Shown here: one piece after another, positions 53,401 through 63,369 of the stretch
How the letters are laid out: every line of letters starts with the position of its first letter
Position numbering within the stretch: the stretch's first letter is position 1
NCBI RefSeq assembly: GCF_964059955.1
Contig: NZ_OZ060924.1
Coordinates: 1-64,000 of the forward strand
DNA: 64,000 bases
Direction of reading: 5' to 3'
From: Sodalis-like secondary symbiont of Drepanosiphum platanoidis
Lineage (GTDB): Bacteria > Pseudomonadota > Gammaproteobacteria > Enterobacterales > Enterobacteriaceae
Translations under genes and position numbers: made by a program
Notes under the pieces: generated by a model
Seen by the model: only the letters and a program-made list of their open reading frames with translations
Databases searched by the model: none
Told to the model about the DNA's origin: nothing

Positions 53401-53764
53401 AAATATTTCAGTAGAAGATTCAAAAAAATATTTAAATTATTTAATAAAAGGTTATTTTAATGGATTAAAAAAACCTATTATTTTAGTAAATTCTTCTTCT
53501 ATAAAAATTATTAATTATTTTTCAAAATTAAAAAAAGAAAATATAAATGAAAATAAAATTATAAATGATGAAATAAATTATATATTATATAATGAAATGC
53601 AATATTATTTTTCTGAAGATAAAATAAAAAAAAATTTTTATTTAAAATATATAACAAATTATATAAAAAAAAATAATAAAAATGTTATTTTAGATCCTAT
53701 TAGGAATTATTTATTTTTTCCATTTATTAATAATTTAATAAAAATTAACAATAATTTTTATTAA
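50402..53764 (+). CDS. recC: RecBCD enzyme subunit RecC
   Basis: Chi-recognising scaffold subunit of the RecBCD helicase-nuclease. The protein is 1120 aa (E. coli 1122), complete over the whole length. N-terminal FIVYHSNRLDLLKSLV, TQSKGMSQWMQIEL, and the inactive-helicase segments are recognisable (FGISSLPLTYLKVLYFLS; LMPLRSIPFKMICILGMNEKDYPRS; DRNRRNDDCYLFLEAILSAKKYLYISFIG). The C-terminal half is the most diverged. recB starts 46 bases downstream; ptrA, which separates recC from recB in E. coli, has been deleted. Whether Chi specificity is unchanged cannot be read by eye. Confidence 0.97.
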   Translation: MFIVYHSNRLDLLKSLVSNIIKKQPLKDIFESEIILTQSKGMSQWMQIELCKDLGISSNIKFVLPANFIWNIFMKILPDILVEDSFTKISMTWRFMSILPSLYKKKNFIKIKSYLKNFDIQKMFYFASGIADLFDQYLVFRPEWINSWQNKKNYEGLGEDQYWQSSLWRYFIKNLKKFKSSLWNRSNIYNKCIKILSKSFILPKNFPKRIFIFGISSLPLTYLKVLYFLSRHIDIHFLFKNPCKHYWENIQDNKTILNQLFNNKNNMIKKYKKYYKKKSIKFINQKKLENPLLSSWGKLGKDTISILSNIQDIQEIKLFIKNKNKSLLNEIQKDIFNLEDNSFFNMNVNLKKQNKRKIYIKDNSISINVCHSIQREVEILQDELLTIFQKDSSLEPKDIVVMVANIKEYSPSIKSVFGDKLLNRNIPFSISEFKSYYMNNIIKEFFNIIKLFHSRFTSQDVLNLLKEKSIKKKFCINSKEIKIIYKWIKQSGIRWGLDKKTINFFNFPIKNQYTWKYGLKRMLLGYAMDDDDGTWNKITPYDEINGKISYIINKIYEIINLLCYWRDKTLKNKPLNLWKTYIEDIINDFFILDEKSEHIFLSLKKYWNKIIESGLNARYKKNIPISILENELFNYFNNKKINQSFIMGKINFCTLMPLRSIPFKMICILGMNEKDYPRSLIPLEFDLISKNPRIGDRNRRNDDCYLFLEAILSAKKYLYISFIGNSIKDNTLCNPSFLITELNQYINQSFYIEGDNQNDINITKSLIKSHIWKFHNRFIFSSKNFLLNDNYQTFCSEWLKLLNNRNNYNINFVKNLKIINTKFIFINDIKNFYINSVRFWFKKRLGINFNQKNKILKIEEPFIINKFMHNKIRNEILNVFLYKKNINNLYNVLNSSGKLPYGIYGNIYWNNQLKEITFLSKKIKKFLKKKFTLEIKLKINKIKLKGFLFNVQKNGIIKWKTNILSIKDGFLLWLEHLIYCSMGNIGESHIFGIKNHWYCPNISVEDSKKYLNYLIKGYFNGLKKPIILVNSSSIKIINYFSKLKKENINENKIINDEINYILYNEMQYYFSEDKIKKNFYLKYITNYIKKNNKNVILDPIRNYLFFPFINNLIKINNNFY

Positions 53765-53810
53765 ATTATTAATAAATATAAATTTTATTAAAAAATTTAA
53801 TTAATTAAAT

Positions 53811-56800
53811 ATGAAAAATTCTACTTTATTAGACATAATAAATTTTCCAATTACAGGAAATTCTTTAATAGAAGCTTCTGCTGGTACTGGAAAAACTTAT
53901 ATTATAGCAGCTCTTTATTTAAGATTATTACTAGGAATTAATATAAAAAAAAAAGAATATGTAAAACCATTAAGTGTAAAAGAAATTTTAGTTGTAACAT
54001 TTACTGATATGGCTACAAAAGAATTACGTAATAGAATTCGTGAAAATATATATAATATGCGTATAGCATGTATAAATAAAAAAAGTAATGATCCATTATT
54101 ATCATCTTTTTTATCTCATATAAAAGATTTAAATATTGCAAAAATTATTTTATTATCTGCAGAAAGACAAATAGATGAATCTTCTATTTTTACTATACAT
54201 AGTTTTTGTCAAAGAATATTAAATCAAGATATAATTTATTCTGGAATTTTATATAAAAAAAAGATTTTAGAAAATGAATATATTTTACAAAAACAAGCAA
54301 GTGAAGATTTTTGGCGTCGTTATTTTTCTAATTTAACAACAGAAATATCTTCTATTATTTATAGTAGATGGAATAGTCCAGAAAAACTTTTACAAGATAT
54401 ATTTTTATATATATCAGATTTTTCATTAAAAATAAAAAAATCTTTTTTTAAAAAACAATCAATTACTACATTTTATAATAAAATTGTATTTAAAATTAAA
54501 AAATTTAAAAAAAAATGGAATAAATTAAATGAAAATATCCAAAATTCTTTAAAAGATTGTGAATTAAATAAAAGAATTTATACTAAAAAAAATGTTTTAT
54601 TTTGGATAAAAAAAATTAGCTTATGGTCTATGGATAAAAATAATAATTATTATATTCCAAAAGAACTAAAAAGATTTAATTTTAATAAATTAAAAATAAA
54701 AAATAAATCAAATAATATTTTTTTTAAAAAACTTATAAAAGAAATAGAAAATTTATTTAAAAAAAATATGTCTTTATATAATTTTATTATTATAAAAGCA
54801 ATATATAAAATACGTAAAATTATTTTATGTGAAAAAAAAAATAATTCAATTATTGGATTTGATGATTTACTTGATATTTTTAATAAATTATTAAATATTA
54901 ATTTAATAAATTCTATAATAAATCGTTATCCTATTGCTATTATTGATGAATTTCAAGATACGGACCCCAAACAATATAAAATTTTTAAGAAAATATATTT
55001 TAATAAAAAAAATTGTTTACTTTTACTTATAGGAGATCCTAAACAAGCAATATATACATTTAGAGGAGCAGATATATTTAATTATTTAAAAATTCGTAAT
55101 ACATTTAAAAAAATTTATACTTTAGAAAAAAATTGGAGATCTTCATCTACAATGATAAGTTCTATAAATTATTTATTTAATTTTATTAAAAATCCTTTTA
55201 TTTTTGAAGATATTAAATTTATTCCAAGTAAATTTTCTAAAAAAAATATAAATATGAATTTTTATATAAAAAATGTTGCTCAACCATCAATATATTTTTG
55301 GTTAAAAAATGAATTTAAAATATCTAATACAAATTATAAAAAATTTATGTCTTCTCATTGTGCATATACTATAAATTTATGGTTAAATAAATCTTATAAT
55401 AATCAAGCATTTTTTAAAAAAAATAATAAAATTGTTTTATTAAAATCATCTGATATTACTGTATTAGTTAGAAATAAATATGAAGCTAATTTAATTTATA
55501 ATGAATTATTAGAGTTAAATATACCATCTATTTATTTATCTGATAATACAAGTGTTTTTAGTACTGATGAAGCAAAAGAATTACTTTTAATTCTTAAAGC
55601 ATCTATATCACCTGAAAAAAATAATAATATTAAATGTGCATGTGCAACAAGTATTATTGGATTAAATTCAGCTCAAATAGAAAACATTAATAATAATGAA
55701 TATGAATTAGAAAAGATAAAAGAAAATTTTTCCAAATATTATAATATTTGGAAAAATTATGGAATTTTATCTATGATAAAGAATATAATAACAAAATATA
55801 ATATGTTAAATATTTATATTAAAAATAATAAACAAAAAATAACTAATTTTTTACATTTATCTGAATTATTACAAAAAAAATCATTTTTATTAGAAAATAA
55901 ATCTTTATTAATTGATTGGTTTTATGAAAAAATAAAAATTTCTGATAATCCAGAAGATCATGAAAAAATAAGATTAAGTAATGATAAAAATTTAATAAAA
56001 ATTATGACTATACATAAATCTAAAGGATTAGAATTTCCAATAGTATTTATACCATTTGCTTTTGATTTTAGAAAAAAAAATAATCTTATTTTTTATAATC
56101 GTAAAAAATATAAAAAACAATTAAATTTAAATTATTTTTCAAAAAATTTAATTTCTTCAGAAGAAGAAAGATTATCTGAAGATATGCGTTTATTATATGT
56201 AGCTATTACAAGATCAATTTATCATTGCAGTATTGGAATTGCTACTATTAAAAATAAAAAAAAAATAATTAATAATGATATTTTTAATGTAAGTGCATTA
56301 GGATATATTTTAAAAAAAAATAAAAAAAATGTTTATGATTATCTTTATAATCAATTATTAATTTTACAAAAAAAAACAAAAAATAATATAATTGTAAAAA
56401 AAGTTAATAATATTAAAAAAAATATTTTAAAAATAGAAAAAAAAAATAATCATAAATTATTTTATTCTAAACAATGGATAAAACCAAATTGGAAAAAATA
56501 TAAAATAATTAGTTATTCAACATTACAAAAAAATAATATTTCATTAAAAAATGATATTAAAAATTTTAAAATAAATATTAATAATAATTTTAAAAAAATT
56601 AAAAAAAATGATAATAAAATTTCAGTACATACCTTTCCTAAAGGAAAACATGCAGGAATTTTTTTACATAATATTCTTGAAAAAATTAATTTTCAAAAAA
56701 CTTTTGATAAGAAATGGTTAAATAAAAAAATTATAGAAAATAATTTTAATATAATATGGGAAAAATTACTTATTAAATGGATTAAAAATATTATTAATTT

Positions 56801-57323
56801 TCCTATTATTAATAATTTTTCTCTTTCTTGTCTTAAAGATAAACAATATATTTCTGAATTAAATTTTTATTTACCTATAAATAATTATATAGAAACTAAA
56901 TCAATTGATTTAATTTGTAAAAAATATGATAAAATTTCTTCAAAAAGTTTACTTATTGATTCATTTAAAATAACAGGAATATTTAAAGGATTTATTGATT
57001 TAGTTTTTTTGTTAGAAAATAAATATTATATTATAGATTATAAATCTAATTGGTTAGGAAATAAAGATAAATATTATTCTATAAAAAATATAAAAAAATC
57101 AATAATTTCACATAGATATGATATACAATATAATATATATACATTAGTTTTACATAAATATTTATCTAATAAATTAAAAAACTATAATTATAAAAAAAAT
57201 TTTGGAGGAATTATTTATATTTTTTTAAGAGGAATAAATACAAAATATTCTAAATATTCTGTTTATTTTCATTGTCCAAATTTTTTACTTATTCAAGAAT
57301 TAAATGATTTATTTATAAAATAA
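53811..57323 (+). CDS. recB: RecBCD enzyme subunit RecB (3'-5' helicase and nuclease)
   Basis: SF1 helicase plus nuclease, 1170 aa (E. coli 1180). Walker A EASAGTGKTYIIAALYLRLLL (about 22-42), motif II IIDEFQDTDPKQ, motif III GDPKQAIYTFRGAD, and motif VI LLYVAITRS are present. The C-terminal nuclease domain keeps its metal-binding acids in GFIDLVF and the catalytic IIDYKSNWLGN. The linker between helicase and nuclease is Lys/Asn-rich. Every catalytic motif I can check is intact, so a working enzyme is expected. Middle gene of recC-recB-recD. Confidence 0.98.
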   Translation: MKNSTLLDIINFPITGNSLIEASAGTGKTYIIAALYLRLLLGINIKKKEYVKPLSVKEILVVTFTDMATKELRNRIRENIYNMRIACINKKSNDPLLSSFLSHIKDLNIAKIILLSAERQIDESSIFTIHSFCQRILNQDIIYSGILYKKKILENEYILQKQASEDFWRRYFSNLTTEISSIIYSRWNSPEKLLQDIFLYISDFSLKIKKSFFKKQSITTFYNKIVFKIKKFKKKWNKLNENIQNSLKDCELNKRIYTKKNVLFWIKKISLWSMDKNNNYYIPKELKRFNFNKLKIKNKSNNIFFKKLIKEIENLFKKNMSLYNFIIIKAIYKIRKIILCEKKNNSIIGFDDLLDIFNKLLNINLINSIINRYPIAIIDEFQDTDPKQYKIFKKIYFNKKNCLLLLIGDPKQAIYTFRGADIFNYLKIRNTFKKIYTLEKNWRSSSTMISSINYLFNFIKNPFIFEDIKFIPSKFSKKNINMNFYIKNVAQPSIYFWLKNEFKISNTNYKKFMSSHCAYTINLWLNKSYNNQAFFKKNNKIVLLKSSDITVLVRNKYEANLIYNELLELNIPSIYLSDNTSVFSTDEAKELLLILKASISPEKNNNIKCACATSIIGLNSAQIENINNNEYELEKIKENFSKYYNIWKNYGILSMIKNIITKYNMLNIYIKNNKQKITNFLHLSELLQKKSFLLENKSLLIDWFYEKIKISDNPEDHEKIRLSNDKNLIKIMTIHKSKGLEFPIVFIPFAFDFRKKNNLIFYNRKKYKKQLNLNYFSKNLISSEEERLSEDMRLLYVAITRSIYHCSIGIATIKNKKKIINNDIFNVSALGYILKKNKKNVYDYLYNQLLILQKKTKNNIIVKKVNNIKKNILKIEKKNNHKLFYSKQWIKPNWKKYKIISYSTLQKNNISLKNDIKNFKININNNFKKIKKNDNKISVHTFPKGKHAGIFLHNILEKINFQKTFDKKWLNKKIIENNFNIIWEKLLIKWIKNIINFPIINNFSLSCLKDKQYISELNFYLPINNYIETKSIDLICKKYDKISSKSLLIDSFKITGIFKGFIDLVFLLENKYYIIDYKSNWLGNKDKYYSIKNIKKSIISHRYDIQYNIYTLVLHKYLSNKLKNYNYKKNFGGIIYIFLRGINTKYSKYSVYFHCPNFLLIQELNDLFIK

Positions 57324-57398
57324 TTTTTTAAAAAAATATATTTTGTTTTATAAATTTTTAATAAAAATTAATATTTAATTATTTTAAAAGTAATATTT

Positions 57399-59282
57399 AT
57401 GACTAAAAATATTTATGATTATGCTAAAGAATTAAAAGTTTTAGGAATTTGGACTCAAGTAGATATACAATTTGCTATGTTTTTAGAAAAAAATCATAAT
57501 CCTATGTCTTTTTTTGCTTATTCTTCTTTAAGTGCTTCTTTTAGAGAAGGAAATATATGTTTATCTATATCATATTTAAATAATCCAAAAAAATTTTTTA
57601 ATAAAAAATATCCATTTTTAGCAAAAAAAATATGGAATTTATTTAAAAATCCTAATAAAAAAAAATGGAAATTATTTTTATTAAAAGAACCAGCTATAAG
57701 TAATGGTAAATATGTAAGACCTGTTATATTAGATAATAATAAATTATATTTATATAGAATGTGGAAATATGAATGTATAATTGCTGATTTTTTTATAAAT
57801 TCATATAAATATTGTTTTAAATATAATAAAAAAAATTTAATAATAATCTTAAATAAATTATTTCCTTATAAAAATTTAAAAGAAATTAATTGGCAAAAAA
57901 TAGCTATATTAATTTTATTAACTCGTAAAGTAACTATTTTATCTGGAAAACCTGGTACAGGTAAAACTTTTATAATTTCAAAATTTATTCTTTCTTTAAT
58001 TTTTCTTAAAAAAAAATTATTTCTTAAAATTATTGTATCTGCTCCTACTGGAAAAGCATCTGCAAATCTTCATCATACATTAAATTTATCAATTAAAAAA
58101 AATAAAAAATATTCTAATTTTTTAAAAAATATATCTATAAAATCTACTACACTTCATCGTTTACTTGGATCTACAAAAAATAATAAAAAAATGTTTTATA
58201 ATAATTTTAATAAATTAAATTTAGATGTTTTAATTATTGATGAATCATCTATGATAGATTTACATATGTTCTATAATATAATTATAGCATGTCCTAAAAA
58301 TGCATTAATTATTTTTATTGGAGATCAATATCAATTATCTCCAATAGAATCTGGATCTATTTTTAATGATATATGCAAGTTATCTAATATAGGATATTCT
58401 AAATTTAGAATAAATGAAATATTAAAATTTACTGGAATTAATATTTTTAAAAAAGTTAATGTTTTACAAAAAAAAGGAATATATGATAATTTTTGTATGT
58501 TAAAAACAAATTATCGTTTTAAAAAAAATTCAAATATTAATAAATTATCTAATTCTATTAATTTGGGTTTTTTAAAAAAATCATTAAAAATTCTTAAATC
58601 AAAAAAAAATAAAAATATTTTTTATTATAATTTAATAACAAAAAAAGATTATTTTTTTATGATAAAAAATTGCATAAAATATTATAAATTATATTTATTA
58701 AAAATAATTAACAATGAATCTCCAGAATCTATTTTAAAAACATTTAATAAATATAGATTATTATGTACCCTAAGAAAGGGACCATTTGGTGTAGAAGGAC
58801 TTAATAAAATAATAGAATATCAATTAATAAAAAATAAAATATTAAATATTTCTAATATTAATACAAAAAAATTTTATATAGGAAAACCTATAATGATTAC
58901 AAAAAATTCTGAATCTTTAGGATTATATAATGGTGATATAGGAATTTTTCTTTTTGATTATAAAAAAAATAATTTTTATGCTTTTTTTCAAAAATTTGAT
59001 AATAAAATTTATAAAATATCTTTAAATAAATTACCATCTTATGAAACTGCTTTTGCTATAACAGTTCATAAAGCTCAAGGATCAGAATTTTTAAAAACTT
59101 CTTTAGTTCTTCCTAATTTAAAATTACCTATATTAACAAGAGAATTACTATATACTGCTATTACACGTACTTGTAAATGTTTTTTTTTATATGGAAATGA
59201 TAATATTTTAGATTATATATTAAAAAATAATGTAAATAGAAAAAGTGGTTTAATTGAGAGAATTAATAAAAATTTTATATAA
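57399..59282 (+). CDS. recD: RecBCD enzyme subunit RecD (5'-3' helicase)
   Basis: SF1B helicase of 627 aa (E. coli 608). Walker A is LSGKPGTGKTFIISKF (about 186-201). Motif II LIIDESSMIDLHMF, motif III FIGDQYQLSPIESGSI, and the late motifs AFAITVHKAQGSEF and LLYTAITRT are intact. The N-terminal domain contacting RecB/RecC is present. Lies 75 bases after recB. The stop is only 11 bases from that of the convergent yjcE. Confidence 0.97.
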   Translation: MTKNIYDYAKELKVLGIWTQVDIQFAMFLEKNHNPMSFFAYSSLSASFREGNICLSISYLNNPKKFFNKKYPFLAKKIWNLFKNPNKKKWKLFLLKEPAISNGKYVRPVILDNNKLYLYRMWKYECIIADFFINSYKYCFKYNKKNLIIILNKLFPYKNLKEINWQKIAILILLTRKVTILSGKPGTGKTFIISKFILSLIFLKKKLFLKIIVSAPTGKASANLHHTLNLSIKKNKKYSNFLKNISIKSTTLHRLLGSTKNNKKMFYNNFNKLNLDVLIIDESSMIDLHMFYNIIIACPKNALIIFIGDQYQLSPIESGSIFNDICKLSNIGYSKFRINEILKFTGINIFKKVNVLQKKGIYDNFCMLKTNYRFKKNSNINKLSNSINLGFLKKSLKILKSKKNKNIFYYNLITKKDYFFMIKNCIKYYKLYLLKIINNESPESILKTFNKYRLLCTLRKGPFGVEGLNKIIEYQLIKNKILNISNINTKKFYIGKPIMITKNSESLGLYNGDIGIFLFDYKKNNFYAFFQKFDNKIYKISLNKLPSYETAFAITVHKAQGSEFLKTSLVLPNLKLPILTRELLYTAITRTCKCFFLYGNDNILDYILKNNVNRKSGLIERINKNFI

Positions 59283-59293
59283 ATAATTTAAAT

Positions 59294-60940
59294 TTAATTA
59301 TTATTTTCAACTAATAAAGCTTCTAAAAAATCTAAATCTCTTAATAATTTTATTAATGTTTCATTACTAATTTTTTGTTGAGCACGTAAATGATAATATT
59401 CACTTCTCTCTGCATGTAAAGCATTAAGTCTTATTCTTCTTTCAAGATTTTCTATTGATAAAGTATTTTCTAAATTATTATATCTATCAATACGACGTCT
59501 TAAATTACAAATTACTAGAGATATTATTTCATTTAAAATTTGTGTATCTATATTTTCTTTAGAATTGTTTGCTAATCTTTCTTCTGTTTTATATAAACTT
59601 TCAATAGCCGCTTCTGCTGCAATTGCTTTAGCCATTATTTCTTCTTTCTGATAAAAATATCTATCAGAAATAATAATTCCTTTAAGTAAAAGTGGTAAAA
59701 AAATTATACCAATAATTAAAGATAAAAGTATTACACCAGTAGCAATAAAAACTAATTGATATCTTGATGGAAATGGATTATGTTTTAAAAACATTGGTAT
59801 AGACAAAACACCAGCAAGAGTAATAGCTCCTCTTATACCAGCAAATGATGCTATTAATATTTCTTTTGTTGTATATTCTCCAAATAACATAGATCTTTTT
59901 TTCATAAATTTTAAACTAATTTTTTTCATTAACCATAACCATGAAAATCTTAAAGTCATTAAAGCTATATAAATTATTATTACATCAGTAAATAATTTCC
60001 AAATATTAATTGTTGGATCTAATTCAGCTTTAATAATGGAAGAAGAAATAATATCAGGTAATTGTAATCCTAACATAATAAAAACCATTCCATTAAAAAT
60101 AAATTCTAACATTGTCCATATACTATTTCCACGTAATCTCATTGATAAAGGAGCATTTCGTATAATATTAGACTGTCCAATAGTCATTCCTGATGATACT
60201 GCAGCTAATATTCCAGAAACACCAATATGTTCTGCTATTAAATATGCAGCAAATGGTAATAATAATAATAATATTGTTTGAGTAGCCGAATCATCACCAC
60301 TCCATCTTGTAATAATTCTTAAAGATTTACTATAACCCCAAGTTACAATAATCCCAGTAAGTAATCCACCTATAGATATTTTTAAAAATTCTAAAAATAT
60401 GCTACTAATATTAAATTTCATAGTACCCATAGCACCTGCAATAGCTAATTTAAGGAAAACTAAACCAGAAGCATCATTCATTAATGCTTCTCCTTGTAAG
60501 ATATCTATAATTTTTTTAGGAATTCTTTCTTCATTTACAATTCCAGATAATGCTACAGCATCAGTAGGTGATAAAACAGCTGCTAAAGATAATGCAGAAA
60601 CAAGTGTAATATTAGGAATCATCCAATATATTAAATAACCAATTCCCATAACTGTTATTACAACTAATATAAATGCTAATGATATAATTTCTTTACTATT
60701 TTTTAAAAATTCTTTAATAGGGGTTTTCCATCCATCAGAAAAAAGTAATGGAGGAATAAATAATACAAGAAATAATTCTGGATTAAAATTAATATGTAAT
60801 CCAAAATGAGGCCATGCTAAAAGAGCACCTAAAAAAATTTGCATAAGAGGTAATGGAATCTGAAAAGGTAATATACGAGTTATCACACCAGAAAGAGATA
60901 CCATTAAAGTAAGAAGTAAAATAGTAAAAAAAATTTCCAT
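59294..60940 (-). CDS. yjcE: CPA1-family Na+/H+ antiporter YjcE
   Basis: Inner-membrane cation/proton antiporter, 548 aa (E. coli YjcE 549). About 12 hydrophobic helices run from 1 to about 410. The family signature is strongly conserved: QIPLPLMQIFLGALLAWP, FIPPLLFSDGWKTPIKEF, AVLSPTDAVALSGIV with the ion-site Asp, and LQGEALMNDASGLVFLKLA. A cytosolic helical tail (about 420-548) ends LLRDLDFLEALLVENNN. I choose the ATG at 60940, matching the E. coli N-terminus MEIFFTIL; GGAG lies about 13 bases upstream. A TTG six codons earlier is unlikely. Probably serves pH or sodium homeostasis. Confidence 0.95.
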   Translation of the reverse strand: MEIFFTILLLTLMVSLSGVITRILPFQIPLPLMQIFLGALLAWPHFGLHINFNPELFLVLFIPPLLFSDGWKTPIKEFLKNSKEIISLAFILVVITVMGIGYLIYWMIPNITLVSALSLAAVLSPTDAVALSGIVNEERIPKKIIDILQGEALMNDASGLVFLKLAIAGAMGTMKFNISSIFLEFLKISIGGLLTGIIVTWGYSKSLRIITRWSGDDSATQTILLLLLPFAAYLIAEHIGVSGILAAVSSGMTIGQSNIIRNAPLSMRLRGNSIWTMLEFIFNGMVFIMLGLQLPDIISSSIIKAELDPTINIWKLFTDVIIIYIALMTLRFSWLWLMKKISLKFMKKRSMLFGEYTTKEILIASFAGIRGAITLAGVLSIPMFLKHNPFPSRYQLVFIATGVILLSLIIGIIFLPLLLKGIIISDRYFYQKEEIMAKAIAAEAAIESLYKTEERLANNSKENIDTQILNEIISLVICNLRRRIDRYNNLENTLSIENLERRIRLNALHAERSEYYHLRAQQKISNETLIKLLRDLDFLEALLVENNN

Positions 60941-61926
60941 ATTTAATTTTGTCTCCAATGTTAAAAATAATAGTAAATATTAAAAATATTTTTTTTAAAT
61001 ATGTTAAACTTAATTAAATAATTAATTTTCTTTAAAAAATATTTTAAAATAATTTAAATATTTTAATTAAAAAATAACTAAATAATTATATTATTTATAT
61101 ATATTTAAATTTTATTTATATTCTATATATAAAATATAAAATATTTTAATTTTTTTAAAAAATTTATAAAAATAAAAATTTTATTTATTAAAATATTTTT
61201 ATATTATATTAATTTTATTAATTATTTATAATTAAATTTTGTAAATTAATTAAATATACAAAAATTAAATTTTATTAAAAATTTTTTTAAAAAACATTAT
61301 TACAATATTTTATTATTATTAATAATAAATTTAAGTATATATTTAATATTTTTTTAAAAATTAATTTATTTATTAAAAATTAAAACATATAATTATTTTT
61401 TTTTAAATTTTTATAAAATAATTAAAATATTTAATATAAATATTATTGATATATAAAATAAATTTATATTAATTAATAAAAAATTTTAATTTTTTATAAA
61501 TTAATATTTTTATATTTAAAATTTTTAATTTTTTATTTAAAAAAATATTAATTAATTTTAATTAAATTATATATATTTTAATTAATTATTAATTTATATA
61601 TTTTATATATAAATATATATATTTATAAAAATTTTTTATAAATTATTTATTAAAAAATTAAATAAATTAAAAATTTAATATAAAATTTTATTTAAAAAAT
61701 AATAATATAATTTTTAAAAAAAATATACTAAAATTATTAAAAATAAAAAATAATTTTTTAATTTTTTAAAAATAAAAAAATATATATTTTAAAAAAATTA
61801 TTTTAATAAAAATTTTAATATAAATAATTTAATATGTATTTATTATAAAATTTTAATATTTTTTAAAAATTATTTTTTTATATAAAAATTAAATTTAATA
61901 ATTTTTATAAATTAATAGAGTTAATT
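60941..61926. other. gene-free A/T stretch between yjcE and pykA
   Basis: About 985 bases of A/T with no supported gene. Divergent promoters for yjcE and pykA must lie within, but no TTGACA/TATAAT pair stands out. Confidence 0.45.
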
Positions 61927-63369
61927 ATGAAAAAAGAAATTAGAAAAACTAAAATTATTGCTACATTAGGACCATCTAGTGATAAAAAAAATAATTTAGA
62001 AAAGATTATTATTTCTGGAATTAATGCTGTTAGACTTAATTTTTCACATGGAAATTATAAAGATCATATTTTAAGAGCAAAAAAAGTTAGATTTATTGCT
62101 AAAAAATTAAAAAAATATATTTCAATTATAGGAGACCTTCAAGGACCTAAAATTAGATTATCTACTTTTTATAAAAAAAAAATTTTTTTAATATCTGGAA
62201 AAAAATTTATTTTAGATTCTAGAATAAAACCTAAAAAAGGAACTGAAAAAATTGTAGGAATTGATTATAAAAATCTTCCAAATGATATATTACCTGGAGA
62301 TATATTATTATTAGATGATGGAAAAATTCAATTAAAAACTTTAAAAACAAATAAAAAATATATAGTTACTAAAGTAATTGTAGGAGGAGAGATTTCTGAT
62401 AATAAAGGAATTAATAAATTAGGAGGTGGATTATCTGCAAAATCTCTTACTAAAAAAGATAAAAAAGATATTTTATTAGCAGCTAAAATTAAAGTAGATT
62501 ATTTAGCAATATCTTTTCCAAGAACTGGAGATGATATTAAATATGCTAAAAAATTATTATATAAAGCAGGAAGTAATGCTAAAATTATTGCTAAAATAGA
62601 AAGAGCAGAAGCTGTTTCTTCAAAAAAATCTATGGATGATATAATATCATCATCGGATGTAATTATGGTAGCAAGAGGAGATTTAGCTATAGAAATAGGA
62701 GATTCAGAATTAGCAAGAGTACAAAAAGAAATAATTTTTCGTGCAAAAAAATACAATAAAATTGTAATTACTGCTACACAAATGATGGAATCTATGATAA
62801 AAAACCCAATACCAACAAGAGCAGAAGTAATGGATATATCTAATGCAGTATTAGATGGTAGTGATGCAGTTATGTTATCAGCAGAAACTGCAAGTGGTAA
62901 ATATCCAGTTGAAACAGTTCGTGCAATGTCTAATATATGTAAAGGATCAGAAAAAATATACAAAAATAAATTTAAAAATTGTTTAAAAAAAAATATTAAA
63001 GATTTTCAAAAAATTTTTATTTTATCTATTGCATATACTACAAATTATTTAAATAAAATTTCTTCAATTATTATAACAGTATCATCAAAAAAAATTATAC
63101 GTATAATATCTAATATTTCATTAAATATACCTATATTTGTATTATCAAATAATAAATATTTATTAAATATAATTACATTATATCGTGGAGTTATTCCAAT
63201 TTTTTTTAATAAAAAAATAAATGATCTTAAATCTTTAAATAAATCTTTATTTTTTTTAAAAAAAGAAAAATATTTATTTACTGGAGATTTATCTATAATT
63301 ATTAGAAATGAAAAATTAGAAAATATTAAAAAAAATTTTTATAATATTAATATAATTAATATTGATTAA
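61927..63369 (+). CDS. pykA: pyruvate kinase II (PykA type)
   Basis: Last step of glycolysis, making pyruvate and ATP from phosphoenolpyruvate. The protein is 480 aa, as in E. coli PykA, to which it is closer than to PykF (RKTKIIATLGPSSDKKNNLEKII; LLLDDGKIQLKTL). The active site is visible: NFSHGNYKDH, IGDLQGPKIR, IAKIERAEAV with the catalytic Lys, VMVARGDLAIEIGD with metal ligands, TATQMMESM and SAETASGKYP. The C-terminal allosteric domain is the most diverged. Fits with gpmA upstream in glycolysis. Confidence 0.97.
   Translation: MKKEIRKTKIIATLGPSSDKKNNLEKIIISGINAVRLNFSHGNYKDHILRAKKVRFIAKKLKKYISIIGDLQGPKIRLSTFYKKKIFLISGKKFILDSRIKPKKGTEKIVGIDYKNLPNDILPGDILLLDDGKIQLKTLKTNKKYIVTKVIVGGEISDNKGINKLGGGLSAKSLTKKDKKDILLAAKIKVDYLAISFPRTGDDIKYAKKLLYKAGSNAKIIAKIERAEAVSSKKSMDDIISSSDVIMVARGDLAIEIGDSELARVQKEIIFRAKKYNKIVITATQMMESMIKNPIPTRAEVMDISNAVLDGSDAVMLSAETASGKYPVETVRAMSNICKGSEKIYKNKFKNCLKKNIKDFQKIFILSIAYTTNYLNKISSIIITVSSKKIIRIISNISLNIPIFVLSNNKYLLNIITLYRGVIPIFFNKKINDLKSLNKSLFFLKKEKYLFTGDLSIIIRNEKLENIKKNFYNINIINID

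Noticed and set aside
60036-60638. Plus-strand frames of 81 and 79 aa
   Set aside because: Antisense to the conserved membrane domain of yjcE.
62499-62963. Minus-strand frame of 154 aa
   Set aside because: Antisense to the catalytic domain of pykA, where purine-rich codons keep the reverse frame open by chance.
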